A stretch of 64,000 bases of DNA from Flavobacterium sp. W4I14 (GCA_030817875.1 JAUSZU010000001.1:5208001-5272000); one strand, 5' to 3'. Shown: positions 44,151 through 53,590, counted from the first letter of the stretch. The notes: generated by a model not told the origin, from the sequence alone. Program-made: numbers and translations.

Positions 44151-45161
44151 ATGAGATTTGAAACATCTACCATAAAAGATATTGCTAAAGCATTAGGCCT
44201 GTCTACCTCTACCGTTTCCAGGGCTTTAAGAGACCGTTACGAAATTAGTGAGGAGACGAAAAAACTGGTTTTGGCTTATGCCGAAAAGGTTAATTACCGC
44301 GCTAATCCAATCGCCAGAAGTTTAAAGGAGCGCCGTAGCTATTCTATCGGCATTATTGTGAGCGAAATTGCCAATAACTTTTTTTCTCAGGTGATAAATG
44401 GTATCGAATCTATCGCTTATGATAAAGATTATCACGTCATCATCTCTCAAAGTCACGAATCTTATAAGCAGGAGAAACTGAATGTTGAGCACCTTGCATC
44501 ACGTTCTATTGATGGTTTATTGATTGCGCTGTCGTCTGAAACACAGGATATTGATTACCTACGGAGTTTATATGCCAAGGGCTTACCAATTGTTTTTTTC
44601 GACCGTGTGCCTAAAGATTTTGAAACCCATAAGGTAATCGCGAATAATTTTAAAGGTTCTTTTGATGCCACAGAACATCTTATTTTATCAGGAAAGCGAA
44701 CTATTGCTCATTTAACCAATTCCGAAAACCTTTCGATAACGAAAGAAAGGTTAGAAGGTTATAAAGCGGCCCTGGCTAAATACCATATCGAATTTAGACC
44801 TGAGCTGGTTAAATATTGCCAGCATGGTGGTATGCACAGCGCAGAGCTGGAACAGGCGGTTAAAGAACTTTTGCCGTTACAACCAGATGGGATTTTTATT
44901 TCGAGCGACCGCTTAACCACAGGCTGTATTATGGCACTAAAAAAAACCAATCCTGAGGTGGCACATAAAATTGCGATTGCAGGTTTTACTAATTCTAACC
45001 TGGTCGAATTATTTTCACCATCTCTAACCTCGGTTAAACAACCCGCATTTGAAATGGGACAGGTGGCTACCGAATTGTTAATCTCGATGATAGAAGCCAA
45101 AAGACCCGTAACTGAATTCGAAACAAAGGTTTTAGATACCGAATTGGTGAAGAAGCGGTGA
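44151..45161 (+). CDS. LacI-family transcriptional regulator of the pectin locus
   Basis: I start at ATG 44151 (MRFETSTIKDIAKALG); a TTG at 44133 is less likely. The 336-residue protein has the LacI helix-turn-helix STIKDIAKALGLSTSTVSRALRDRYEISEETKKLV with the hinge NPIARSLKERRS, then a periplasmic-binding-like effector domain (SIGIIVSEIANNFFSQVINGIE, GLLIALSSE, IVFFDRVPKDFETHKV, DGIFISSDRLTTGC, LTSVKQPAFEMGQVATELL). It is divergent from susC and next to operator candidates that recur at other genes of the locus. The effector is unknown; a uronate or KDG-type intermediate is likely by analogy. Confidence 0.93.
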   Translation: MRFETSTIKDIAKALGLSTSTVSRALRDRYEISEETKKLVLAYAEKVNYRANPIARSLKERRSYSIGIIVSEIANNFFSQVINGIESIAYDKDYHVIISQSHESYKQEKLNVEHLASRSIDGLLIALSSETQDIDYLRSLYAKGLPIVFFDRVPKDFETHKVIANNFKGSFDATEHLILSGKRTIAHLTNSENLSITKERLEGYKAALAKYHIEFRPELVKYCQHGGMHSAELEQAVKELLPLQPDGIFISSDRLTTGCIMALKKTNPEVAHKIAIAGFTNSNLVELFSPSLTSVKQPAFEMGQVATELLISMIEAKRPVTEFETKVLDTELVKKR

Positions 45162-45162
45162 G

Positions 45163-45227
45163 CGCCAAGTGGTTGGCGATCTGTGCAAGGTGTTTAGCGG
45201 TATGCGGCTGTGCACGGCACGCTAAAC
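45163..45227 (+). terminator. Two hairpins after the lacI-family gene
   Basis: CGCCAA (45163-45168) pairs with TTGGCG (45173-45178) right at the stop, and GTTTAGCG (45192-45199) pairs with CGCTAAAC (45220-45227). No long T run follows, so termination is plausible but not certain. Confidence 0.4.
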
Positions 45228-45294
45228 TTCCAACTCCAAACTTATCATCCATCGTTAGCGCCAAACGCGCTACACCAAACTCCCTACAAATTAT

Positions 45295-45302
45295 TACCTT
45301 TG
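45295..45302 (+). promoter_or_regulatory. Candidate -7 box for the rRNA methyltransferase gene
   Basis: TACCTTTG is an exact TAnnTTTG match, only 4 nt before ATG 45307. As at higB, the transcript would start at or near the start codon. Confidence 0.5.
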
Positions 45303-45306
45303 CAGC

Positions 45307-46491
45307 ATGGTAGAAATCACATTAAAAAAGGGCAAAGAAAAAGCGGCATTACAAAGACATCCATGGGTATTTTCCGGAGCATTGGAGAAAGTTAAGGGAA
45401 AACCTGAAGATGGTGATGTAGTAAAAGTTTTTGCTTTCGACAATGAATTTCTAGCCTATGGTTATTACAACAGCAATTCGCGTGTTGCCGTTCGTCTTTT
45501 GGAATGGGATGAAACGCAAACCATTGATAACAGCTGGTACCAGAACCGCTTAAAACAGGCTATTGCTTCACGTCAGTTTATTTTAGATGAGCACACTAAT
45601 ACCTGCCGACTGGTTTTTAGCGAAGCTGATTTCCTGCCAGGTTTAATTGTTGATCAATATGCTGATTTTCTTTCTCTTCAGATTTTAAGTTCAGGAATCG
45701 AAAAAGTTAAAGCAGAAATCGTAGAAATTTTAAAAACTGAATTAAATCCAAAAGGGATCTTTGATAAAAGTGATGCTACTGCCCGTACCCACGAAGGTTT
45801 ACCCATCGAAAACGGATTGCTCTGGGGCGAAAACCCACCAGAATTTTTGGAGGTAAAAGAAAATGGAATTATTTACCACATCAATATTGCAGAAGGACAA
45901 AAATCAGGATTTTATTGTGATCAGCGCGATAATCGACACATTTTAGCCAGTTATACAAAAGGTAAAAAAGTTTTGGATTGTTTTAGTTACAGCGGTGGAT
46001 TTAGCTTAAATAGTTTGGCTAATGGTGCTGCAAGTATTACCAGTGTTGATAGTTCCGCTTTGGCTGTAGAAACATTAAAACAAAACGTAGCCTTAAACCA
46101 ATTCGATGCGGATAAAGTCACAGCTATACAATCAGATGTAAATAAGCAACTCCGGACTTTCAAAGAATCGGGAGAATTATTTGATGTGATTGTGCTCGAT
46201 CCGCCTAAATACGCACCATCGCGATCGGCATTAGACCGCGCGGCAAGGGCCTATAAAGATTTAAACCGTTTGGGCATGTTATTGTTAGAAAAAGGGGGCT
46301 TATTGGCTACTTTTTCTTGTTCGGGAGCGGTTGATATCGAAACCTTTAAACAGATTATCGCCTGGGCGGCACTTGATGCAGGCAAAGAAGTTCAGATTAT
46401 TAAACAATTCTGCCAACCAGAAGATCATCCGGTTCGGATTTCTTTTCCGGAAGGAGAATACTTAAAGGGATTGTTGTTAAGGGTGCTATAA
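45307..46491 (+). CDS. rlmI: Class I SAM-dependent rRNA methyltransferase (RlmI type)
   Basis: A 394-residue protein with an N-terminal PUA-like domain (about 1-75; LKKGKEKAALQRHPWVFSGAL), a middle domain (VFSEADFLPGLIVDQYADFLSLQ), and a C-terminal Rossmann methyltransferase (KKVLDCFSYSGGFSLNSLANGAASITSVDSS; VLDPPKYAPSRSALDRAARAYKDLN). This is the RlmI/YccW layout, which methylates a cytosine of 23S rRNA. Whether the target is C1962 is by homology only. It is a single gene with a close TACCTTTG box. Confidence 0.9.
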   Translation: MVEITLKKGKEKAALQRHPWVFSGALEKVKGKPEDGDVVKVFAFDNEFLAYGYYNSNSRVAVRLLEWDETQTIDNSWYQNRLKQAIASRQFILDEHTNTCRLVFSEADFLPGLIVDQYADFLSLQILSSGIEKVKAEIVEILKTELNPKGIFDKSDATARTHEGLPIENGLLWGENPPEFLEVKENGIIYHINIAEGQKSGFYCDQRDNRHILASYTKGKKVLDCFSYSGGFSLNSLANGAASITSVDSSALAVETLKQNVALNQFDADKVTAIQSDVNKQLRTFKESGELFDVIVLDPPKYAPSRSALDRAARAYKDLNRLGMLLLEKGGLLATFSCSGAVDIETFKQIIAWAALDAGKEVQIIKQFCQPEDHPVRISFPEGEYLKGLLLRVL

Positions 46492-46516
46492 TTATCCCTT
46501 ACCGATCTACTTAAAG

Positions 46517-46577
46517 CACAAAGACACAAAGTACCAGGGTATTTTGAACATTAACCAAGTGTTATTGTGTCTTTGTG
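46517..46577. repeat. Family F-like inverted repeat (CACAAAGACACAA)
   Basis: CACAAAGACACAA (46517-46529) and TTGTGTCTTTGTG (46565-46577) are perfect 13-bp arms. It lies between convergent genes and may also act as a terminator. Confidence 0.65.
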
Positions 46578-46599
46578 ATAAGCTGAAGGAGGAATTTAA

Positions 46600-47034
46600 T
46601 TAGCCAACCATCACTTTAGCGGTAATGGCCAGTCTATTCCAGGCGTTAATGGTAACTATAGCCATAATAATCTGTGCTAGTTCCTGCTCGTTAAAAAAGC
46701 TTGCAGCTTTTTGATAAGTTGCATCAGAAACATGGTGGCTAATTAAGGTTACCTCTTCTGTTAAAGCCAAAACAGCTTCTTCTTGTGCCGTGAATAAGGT
46801 TGTTTCTCTCCAGGCATTTAATAAATACAAACGTTGTTCGGTTTCACCTATTTTACGGGCATCGGTTGAGTGCATATTTAAGCAAAATGCACAGCCGTTA
46901 ATTTGCGATGCACGCATTTTAATCAGTTCTAAAAGAATTGGATCTAGTTTGCTGGTTGATAAATATTTCTCTAAACCGTACATGGCTTGGTAAGCTGCAG
47001 GTTCTACTTTTGGGATATCAATTCTACTTTCCAT
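46600..47034 (-). CDS. Carboxymuconolactone decarboxylase family / AhpD-like protein
   Basis: A 144-residue all-helical protein with GCAFCLNMH, giving Cys48-x-x-Cys51 and His55, the AhpD-type redox motif. Such proteins act as peroxidase-associated thiol reductants (AhpD core) rather than lactone decarboxylases. The C-terminal half, QEEAVLALTEEVTLISHHVSDATYQKAASFFNEQELAQIIMAIVTINAWNRLA, is typical. It is downstream of a Crp/Fnr gene on the same strand but separated by 268 nt containing a repeat. Confidence 0.85.
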   Translation of the reverse strand: MESRIDIPKVEPAAYQAMYGLEKYLSTSKLDPILLELIKMRASQINGCAFCLNMHSTDARKIGETEQRLYLLNAWRETTLFTAQEEAVLALTEEVTLISHHVSDATYQKAASFFNEQELAQIIMAIVTINAWNRLAITAKVMVG

Positions 47035-47141
47035 TTTATTTGTTTTTTGATTATGATGTAAAGGTCTGCAACTTAACGAGCAAAAAACTTAATGTAGTTT
47101 AAGAAATGAATTTTCTAACCGTAAAGGGCACATTTTTTTGC

Positions 47142-47257
47142 TTCGGAGGTACGGATTAATACGGAGTGTTTCCATAGTCTGTGTCCTCACAGATCATTTG
47201 TTTTCTTTTTCGATACCCGTACTATATTTATCTGTGCTTTCTGTGTCTCCGTGGCCC
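47142..47257. repeat. Family F intergenic repeat between the AhpD-like and Crp/Fnr genes
   Basis: Words CGGAGGTACGG, TCTGTGTCCTCACAGATC, CTGTGCTTTCTGTGTCTCCG repeat the CACAGAG theme in reverse. A frame crossing it (47138-47401) has no recognisable product. Confidence 0.6.
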
Positions 47258-47302
47258 ATGTTAAATGAGACTAGCGCTGTGTGTTCTACGGTTAACAAAA
47301 CC

Positions 47303-47872
47303 CTATTTCTTCGCCCTGATTTTACTCAGAAATTCTGGAGTAAAGCCGAGGTAAGAAGCCAGCATATACTGTGGTACACGCTGAACAAATTCAGGGAATA
47401 AACTATTAAAATGACGGTATCTTTCCTCCGCTGTTTGGCTGTACAGGAATTTTATCCTCCGCTGTGAAGCTTGATGGTTTTTTTGCAAGATCAGTCTAAA
47501 GTACCTTTCCAGCTTAGGGAGTTTATGGAACATTTCATCATAATGGTGATGTTCGATGGCAATCACCTCGGTGGTTTCTGCTGCCTGGATATAAAATTCA
47601 GATTGCTCATGAAATAGAAAGCTGGTTAGATCGGTAATCCACCAGTTTTCGATGGCAAACTGTGTGGTCTGCTCAGCGCCCTTTATATCAATGAAATAAA
47701 GCCTCAGGCAGCCTTTTACTACAAAATAATTCGCCCTGCAGGTTTGCCCTTCTTCTAATAAAAAAGCTTTCTTTTTAACGGAAAAAGATTTGAGTAACGA
47801 TGCAAGGGTTTCTTGTTCATCGCTATTCAAATCTATAAATCTATTGATGTGGTTATAAAGTGCACTATACAT
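47303..47872 (-). CDS. Crp/Fnr-family transcriptional regulator (second copy)
   Basis: A 189-residue protein of the same length as the one at 7678-8247. The cyclic-nucleotide-binding-like domain is about 18-115 (FLLEEGQTCRANYFVVKGCLRLYFIDIKGAEQTTQFAIENWWITDLTSFL) and the helix-turn-helix is at the end (PQYMLASYLGFTPEFLSKIRAKK). Cysteines are not arranged as in Fnr. It may control the AhpD-like gene downstream. The effector is unknown. Confidence 0.87.
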   Translation of the reverse strand: MYSALYNHINRFIDLNSDEQETLASLLKSFSVKKKAFLLEEGQTCRANYFVVKGCLRLYFIDIKGAEQTTQFAIENWWITDLTSFLFHEQSEFYIQAAETTEVIAIEHHHYDEMFHKLPKLERYFRLILQKNHQASQRRIKFLYSQTAEERYRHFNSLFPEFVQRVPQYMLASYLGFTPEFLSKIRAKK

Positions 47873-47967
47873 AGCTATACTAATGATTAGCTAAAATAGG
47901 TATAACAATTAAAATTCAACTCAACCGGATTATATAACTTATATATTAAGCGGCGGAATATTTGCCC

Positions 47968-48741
47968 TTACATATCCGCGGCTTTTAAAATATCGCTGGC
48001 ATAATTACCCCAATCTTTTAAGGCGCCTTTTAATATTTCACTAAGCTGTTTTTTATTAACAGGTTTTCCTTTTGAGGGTGTCTTCAGCTTTGCATCAGCT
48101 ATTTCTACATCTTTTACTGTTGTGGCGAACCAGGTAATATGTTCGCGTGGTAATGCCACACCTAATATCATGCCCGGCAATCCGCTAAAAGTTTCTGGGC
48201 CTCCTGATACAGGAATACTTTCTGCGTAAAAAGCTACAACATAGATTGAATCCATAATCAGGGCATTTGCTCTACGGCAATCGTAACCCGCAATAGTTCT
48301 AAATTCGTCGGTTATTTTCCAGTTTATCTTACGTGTAGAATCTTTTACCAGATAAGTTTCTTCGTAGACTGATTTTTGATTAATACTAGTGGCGGTTTTT
48401 AGGTTGGTTAAAATGATATTACTCTGTTTGGCAGAGGCAAAATTACTCGCCCAGTTGTTAGAAACACTTTCATCAGCCAGTGGGTTAAAGAAAGTCTGAT
48501 CGTTTTTAAAAATAAGCTCGCTTTTTAAAGTTTTAAACTGCGGATTGTTTTTTTGGTACTGCTCTAATGCTTGTGCACTCCAAAAATTATCAGGATATCG
48601 TTTTGCCTGGTCTTTAAGCAGCGCATATATGTTTATCTTTTTTTCAAACTCAATAGTACCTTGGGTTACAAACCTTGCGTTTTGTGCCATTGCATAATTT
48701 ATAGTGCAAGTAAGCATCAATATGGCGTATTTTAATTTCAT
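47968..48741 (-). CDS. GLPGLI family protein
   Basis: A 257-residue exported protein (signal about 1-19, ending AMAQ). The family signature is SGLPGMILGVALPREHITWFATTV in the second half, preceded by ITDEFRTIAGYDCRRANALIMDSIYVVAFYAESIPVSGGPETF. GLPGLI proteins of Bacteroidota are envelope proteins of unknown function, often next to TonB-type receptors, as here: it follows the receptor gene by 73 nt on the same strand. Confidence 0.85.
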   Translation of the reverse strand: MKLKYAILMLTCTINYAMAQNARFVTQGTIEFEKKINIYALLKDQAKRYPDNFWSAQALEQYQKNNPQFKTLKSELIFKNDQTFFNPLADESVSNNWASNFASAKQSNIILTNLKTATSINQKSVYEETYLVKDSTRKINWKITDEFRTIAGYDCRRANALIMDSIYVVAFYAESIPVSGGPETFSGLPGMILGVALPREHITWFATTVKDVEIADAKLKTPSKGKPVNKKQLSEILKGALKDWGNYASDILKAADM

Positions 48742-48814
48742 TTATAATGTTTTTAATAAATCTTATTTTATAATTTTTTCAAAAATAATGAGGTGTTGTA
48801 TTAATGATTATAAA

Positions 48815-51625
48815 TTATTTTTGAGGTGCACCTCCACCCATTTTATTAAAATCCCACACCAAAGAAAACATAAAGTAACGACTGATATTATTGTAATTGG
48901 TTTGGGTAATGATATTGGAATATGCATATCTTCTAAAACCTCGGTTTTGATTAAATAAGTCATTACCTTGGATGGTGAACTTCAGATCTTCCTTTTTGAA
49001 AAAAGATTTTGTAATTGAAGCATTGATTACGATCTGTTCAAAACTGGTATCAAATGCCTGTGATTTTGGCGTATAAGTATACTCACCATCCGCGCGAAAT
49101 TTAATTTTCTTTGGCAAAGTAAAGCTCATTCCTCCATAACCCTGCCATCCCCATCCTTTATTAGGACGGTCTTTCTGTAAAGAAGCTATCTGCGCATTAT
49201 AGCTCGGCCCTAAATTAAGATAAAGTTCACTTTTATCATTATATCTATTAATATCCAACGAAGGGCTAAAACGGGTAGTTGTTACTTGGTTTAATTCAAC
49301 CTCGTTACTGAGCTGACTTTTAACATAGCTATAACTGGTATTGCCACCAGCGTTTAAATTTAGACCGATACTGGAGTTGAATAAAAATTTAAGCTTTCTA
49401 CCAATACTACTATATATATTATAATTAATAGGTGTTTTGTCTGATAAATTAACTGATTGGGCAATTGTTTTACCTGAAGCATCTGTTTGGGTATTGCTTA
49501 CAATAGCTTTGTTTACTAATCCGAAGCTAGCCCCAACATATATAGATTGTTGGCTTAAAACTTTATAAGAATTATAGTTTACATTGAAACGGCTATCAAA
49601 TGATGGTTCCAAATTGGGATTTCCTAAAGGTTGGTATAGTGGATTATCGTTTACACGTACGGGCTGTAGCTGATTTACAGAGGGCTGGGTGGTGTTTCCG
49701 TTATAACTGATGCGGAAAGATTTTTGAGCAGAAAATTTGTACTGATAGCTGGCTTGCGGTAGCCAGTTTACAAAGCTTCTTTTGTAACTTTGACCTGAAA
49801 ATTGTTCTAACTGATCGAAATTTACGGCGCTCACTTTACCGCCAAAACTGATTGTTGTTTTCGGCTTTTTGTAATTAAAAATTGCCCCTCCCTGATTAAT
49901 GTACTGTGTAGCTTTAAAATCGTTGCTAAATTCTGGATCTAATACATCGTAATTTCCTGGGGTTGATTGATTGAACGATTTACGGTTAGAACGGCTATCG
50001 TTAATCCCGAATCCATAGTTTAAAACTAAAGCAACTGATTTACTCAGAGGTTCATTATACGTCAGGTTAGTGCTAAGAATAGAATTGCGGGTATTGTTTG
50101 TTTTAAACTGATCAGTTACCTCACCTCCATTTTTTACACCAGATTCATCGAAATACTTCACATCCGAATATAAATACCCAACACTATTTATTTGATTTAG
50201 TTTTTGACTAATGTTAACAGAATAATTACGGCCTAATTTTTTGAGCTTTTTGGTATAGAAAGCAGAAATATTAAAAACTTGCTCTTTACCATCATTGCTG
50301 TTCGACTGATCATTGCTGTTTAGTATAGAGTTGTCTCCTCTCAAGCCTTTACTGTTAGAGGTTGATGTATTGTCGCTATTTTTAAGCGTTCCATCAACTG
50401 AAACCTTAAGATTGCTTGTCGTATCTAATTTAATGGTATAAGTAGCATCTAGTTTCTGTCTAAACACATTTCTGTCCGAATTTTCGTCGGTATTGGTATT
50501 GATAATTCCATTGGGTAAATTATTTTGACTGATGGTATTTTTTGTTGTTTTAATGCCTAATGCGCCCAGCTTATAATTGGTATTAATAGTTTCCTTGTCG
50601 CTGTTCCATTTGTTATCATAATGGGCCCCACCAGTTAATGCTCGCGGTATGCCTTCGCCATAATAACTGCCGCTTTCAAGCTCGTCTCCTCCACCATAAC
50701 TAAACCACATACTTCCATCATCGCTCATCTGCATATTATCACTTCCAGCCCCTAATTTATTATTATCTTGCCAACTTAATCCTGTTGTACCATTGTTACC
50801 AGCAGTGCCATAAACAGAGAACTTTTGTTTGCCCTTAAAACGGTTAAACAATACCTGCCCCTTATAAAAATCATCAGTGCCGTATCCCGCATCAACCTTA
50901 CCGAAAAACCCGGTTTTTTTATCTTCTTTTAACTTAATATTAATGGTTTGTGTTTTCTGCCCGTCATCAACTCCGGTAAACGCTGCCTGATCACTAGATT
51001 TTTCATAAAGCTGTACTTTATCAACCATATCTGCTCTCAAATTTTTAGTTACCAATGTTGGGTCATCGCCAAAAAATTCTTCACCGTCTACTAATACTTT
51101 CGGAACAGTTTTACCTTGGGCTGTGATTTTTCCGTCTTTATCAACTTGTATACCAGGTAGTTTCTTCAACAAATCTTCTACTTTGTCATTTGGCTGTATG
51201 CTATAACTTGAAGCATTAAATTCAGTGGTATCACCCTTAATTTTAATAGCAGTTCTTTCTCCTTTAATAATTACATCGGCAAGAATTTTGGCCATGCCTG
51301 TAAGATTAATCTTTCCATAATCTTTAACCTGAGTGGTAGAATCGAGCGTAAAATGATCTACAAAATCTGCATACTTAGGGTAAGAAACCAATAAGATAAA
51401 CTTCCCGTTTTTAATTCCGCTAAGCTCGAATGAGCCATTTTCTGCTGAGCGGATAAATTTTACCAAGGTAGAATCTTTTGCATTTAAAACAGCAATTGAG
51501 GTTCCGGATAAAAGCGTTGTCGATGCGGTATCAATCGTTCGGCCTTTAATGGTATGGAGGCTTTGTGCTTTCGAATAAGTGGAGATAAAAACAAAAAGGC
51601 ACAACGAGAGTAATAGGCGTTTCAT
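48815..51625 (-). CDS. TonB-dependent receptor-like outer-membrane protein (GLPGLI-linked)
   Basis: A 936-residue outer-membrane protein with signal peptide (about 1-20) and an N-terminal regulatory-like domain (about 26-100). The plug region has SSYSIQPNDKVEDLLKKLPGIQVDKDGKITAQGKTVPKVLVDGEEFFGDDPTLVTKNL, typical of the 'outer membrane beta-barrel' receptors found with GLPGLI proteins. The barrel follows. The ligand is unknown and no SusD partner is present. A 16-bp palindrome lies 33 nt before its start. The GLPGLI gene follows after 73 nt. Confidence 0.87.
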   Translation of the reverse strand: MKRLLLSLCLFVFISTYSKAQSLHTIKGRTIDTASTTLLSGTSIAVLNAKDSTLVKFIRSAENGSFELSGIKNGKFILLVSYPKYADFVDHFTLDSTTQVKDYGKINLTGMAKILADVIIKGERTAIKIKGDTTEFNASSYSIQPNDKVEDLLKKLPGIQVDKDGKITAQGKTVPKVLVDGEEFFGDDPTLVTKNLRADMVDKVQLYEKSSDQAAFTGVDDGQKTQTINIKLKEDKKTGFFGKVDAGYGTDDFYKGQVLFNRFKGKQKFSVYGTAGNNGTTGLSWQDNNKLGAGSDNMQMSDDGSMWFSYGGGDELESGSYYGEGIPRALTGGAHYDNKWNSDKETINTNYKLGALGIKTTKNTISQNNLPNGIINTNTDENSDRNVFRQKLDATYTIKLDTTSNLKVSVDGTLKNSDNTSTSNSKGLRGDNSILNSNDQSNSNDGKEQVFNISAFYTKKLKKLGRNYSVNISQKLNQINSVGYLYSDVKYFDESGVKNGGEVTDQFKTNNTRNSILSTNLTYNEPLSKSVALVLNYGFGINDSRSNRKSFNQSTPGNYDVLDPEFSNDFKATQYINQGGAIFNYKKPKTTISFGGKVSAVNFDQLEQFSGQSYKRSFVNWLPQASYQYKFSAQKSFRISYNGNTTQPSVNQLQPVRVNDNPLYQPLGNPNLEPSFDSRFNVNYNSYKVLSQQSIYVGASFGLVNKAIVSNTQTDASGKTIAQSVNLSDKTPINYNIYSSIGRKLKFLFNSSIGLNLNAGGNTSYSYVKSQLSNEVELNQVTTTRFSPSLDINRYNDKSELYLNLGPSYNAQIASLQKDRPNKGWGWQGYGGMSFTLPKKIKFRADGEYTYTPKSQAFDTSFEQIVINASITKSFFKKEDLKFTIQGNDLFNQNRGFRRYAYSNIITQTNYNNISRYFMFSLVWDFNKMGGGAPQK

Positions 51626-51657
51626 AGATAAGATTTGGTTTTGTTTACCGAATATAA

Positions 51658-51673
51658 AACTAATATATTAGTT
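51658..51673. promoter_or_regulatory. 16-bp perfect palindrome before the GLPGLI-linked receptor
   Basis: AACTAATATATTAGTT equals its own reverse complement. It stands 33 nt before the receptor start (minus) and 90 nt before the divergent DUF4153 gene. It may be an operator, but it is AT-only in the centre and could arise by chance. Confidence 0.35.
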
Positions 51674-51762
51674 GTTTGTAATGCTTTAACCTTTTTTAAC
51701 AATTTAAAAACAGACGCTTAGTCATTAAGCACAAAAGATTATATCTTTAATAAAAAAATCAG

Positions 51763-53574
51763 ATGAAATTACCCTCTCTACAACAGCTTTACAATGGGTT
51801 TGTAACTGTAATTAAGCGTTTTCCCTTACAATTTATTTTTGCGGTTGCCGCCACATTGTGCTGGTGTTATTATATCCATATTTCTGATTATCGGGACTAC
51901 TCAGAACAGAACGAGAATTTAAAAGATCATTTAATAAAGGCCGTAGCCATTTTAAACCTGGCACTTGCGCTCATGCTGGCACTCGATTTAATTTCAGAAC
52001 GCAATCAATACTCATTAAAGAAAAAGTGGTTACTGCGTTTAGGAGGTTTGCTGGTCAGTATTTTGCTTTACTTCAGCCTTGATCCTACAAACTATTCGGC
52101 AGATCTTTACCGCATTTTCTTATTGGCATTTGCCTTTCATTTGCTGGTCGCATTCGCGCCGTTTATCGGTCAGGAGAAAGTAAATGGATTCTGGCAGTTT
52201 AATAAAGCGCTTTTCCTTCGATTTCTAACTTCAGCACTTTATTCGGCGGTACTATATGCAGGCTTGGCAATGGCCTTGGTTGCCATTGATGGATTGTTTA
52301 AGGCCGACATAAAGTGGCAAACATATATGACCTTATTTGCCATCATTAGCGCTGGATTTAATACCACTTTCTTTTTAGCAGGAATCCCTACTGATTATAA
52401 ATTGCTCGAAGAAGATCATAGCTACCCAAAAGGTTTAAAAATATTTGCGCAGTTTGTACTGATTCCACTGGTAACCATATATTTAGCGATTTTGCTGGTG
52501 TATGAGATTAAAATTGCTGTTTTATGGGAGCTGCCCAAAGGTTTGGTGTCAAGCCTGATTTTAGGCTACGCAGTTTTTGGGATCTTGTCGTTACTGCTGA
52601 TTTATCCGGTTAAAGAAACGGCAGGCAATAGCTGGATTAAATTGTTTTCGAGGTTCTTTTACGTGATGATGATCCCATTAGTGGTGCTTTTATTGCTTGC
52701 CGTTTGGAAAAGAGTTGGTCATTATGGTATAACAGAAAGTCGGTATATTTTAACGGCACTGGCATTATGGCTTGCCGGTATAACGATCTATTTCCTTTTT
52801 AGTAAAAGACAGAATATTAAGGTAATCCCGATAAGTCTGTGCATCATTTCGCTATTGGCTACTTATGGTCCGCAGAGTGCTTTTTCTCTGTCTAAATATT
52901 CGCAGCTAAACCGTTTAAAGCGGATAATGAACAGCAAGAAAAAAGATGATATTAAAGAAAAGCCAGCCGTAATCAGATACCTGGTTTATACACATGGATT
53001 AAAAACGCTGCAGCCTTTTACGAAAAAAGATCTCAGTAAAATCGAGGAAAAGATAGATGGCGCAAATAATTACCGTTATAGCATGCGGATGGACAAGGTA
53101 GATACAGCATTGGCAATTTTTAAGATTAAAGGCGATTTGGTATACGATCATGGTGTGAGTGTTACCCTTCAAAATGATGAAAACCAGGTTTTAAACATTA
53201 CAGGCTATGATTACCTGATAGACCTAAACGGATACCCGGAAGAAAAAGTAACACGTATTTACGGCACAGATTTGACAACAAATAAAATCAGATCAAAAAT
53301 TTCGTTATTAGTGAACAATCAGCCGGCACTGCACATCGATTTAAAGCAAGTGTTCGCTCAAGCCACTCAAACATATAAAAAGGGGACATTAAAGGCTTCT
53401 AAAAAGAAACAGGAATACCTGTACCCGGCAAAGCTGATGAGTATATCTAAAAATATTAATGGGTATAATTACACTATTGTGGTTACTTCATTAGAGGGCA
53501 CATTTTACGAAAATGATCATAATGATAATTCGTGGTTTGAGGCAAAAAGTTACCTGCTCATTAAAAAACTTTAA
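51763..53574 (+). CDS. DUF4153 domain membrane protein
   Basis: A 603-residue protein. The first 370 residues contain about ten hydrophobic segments (for example TSALYSAVLYAGLAMALVAIDGLF, LSLLLIYPVKE, YILTALALWLAGITIYFLFS), matching DUF4153 in length and layout. The C-terminal 200 residues are soluble and rich in charged and Tyr residues, with an IKGDLVYDHGVSVTLQNDENQV core. The function of the family is unknown. It ends in a strong terminator. Confidence 0.8.
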   Translation: MKLPSLQQLYNGFVTVIKRFPLQFIFAVAATLCWCYYIHISDYRDYSEQNENLKDHLIKAVAILNLALALMLALDLISERNQYSLKKKWLLRLGGLLVSILLYFSLDPTNYSADLYRIFLLAFAFHLLVAFAPFIGQEKVNGFWQFNKALFLRFLTSALYSAVLYAGLAMALVAIDGLFKADIKWQTYMTLFAIISAGFNTTFFLAGIPTDYKLLEEDHSYPKGLKIFAQFVLIPLVTIYLAILLVYEIKIAVLWELPKGLVSSLILGYAVFGILSLLLIYPVKETAGNSWIKLFSRFFYVMMIPLVVLLLLAVWKRVGHYGITESRYILTALALWLAGITIYFLFSKRQNIKVIPISLCIISLLATYGPQSAFSLSKYSQLNRLKRIMNSKKKDDIKEKPAVIRYLVYTHGLKTLQPFTKKDLSKIEEKIDGANNYRYSMRMDKVDTALAIFKIKGDLVYDHGVSVTLQNDENQVLNITGYDYLIDLNGYPEEKVTRIYGTDLTTNKIRSKISLLVNNQPALHIDLKQVFAQATQTYKKGTLKASKKKQEYLYPAKLMSISKNINGYNYTIVVTSLEGTFYENDHNDNSWFEAKSYLLIKKL

Positions 53575-53590
53575 GTTACCCTATTGTAGT

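Noticed and set aside
47138..47401. An 87-residue plus-strand frame before the second Crp/Fnr gene
   Set aside because: It is made of the family F repeat and the reverse of the Crp/Fnr gene.
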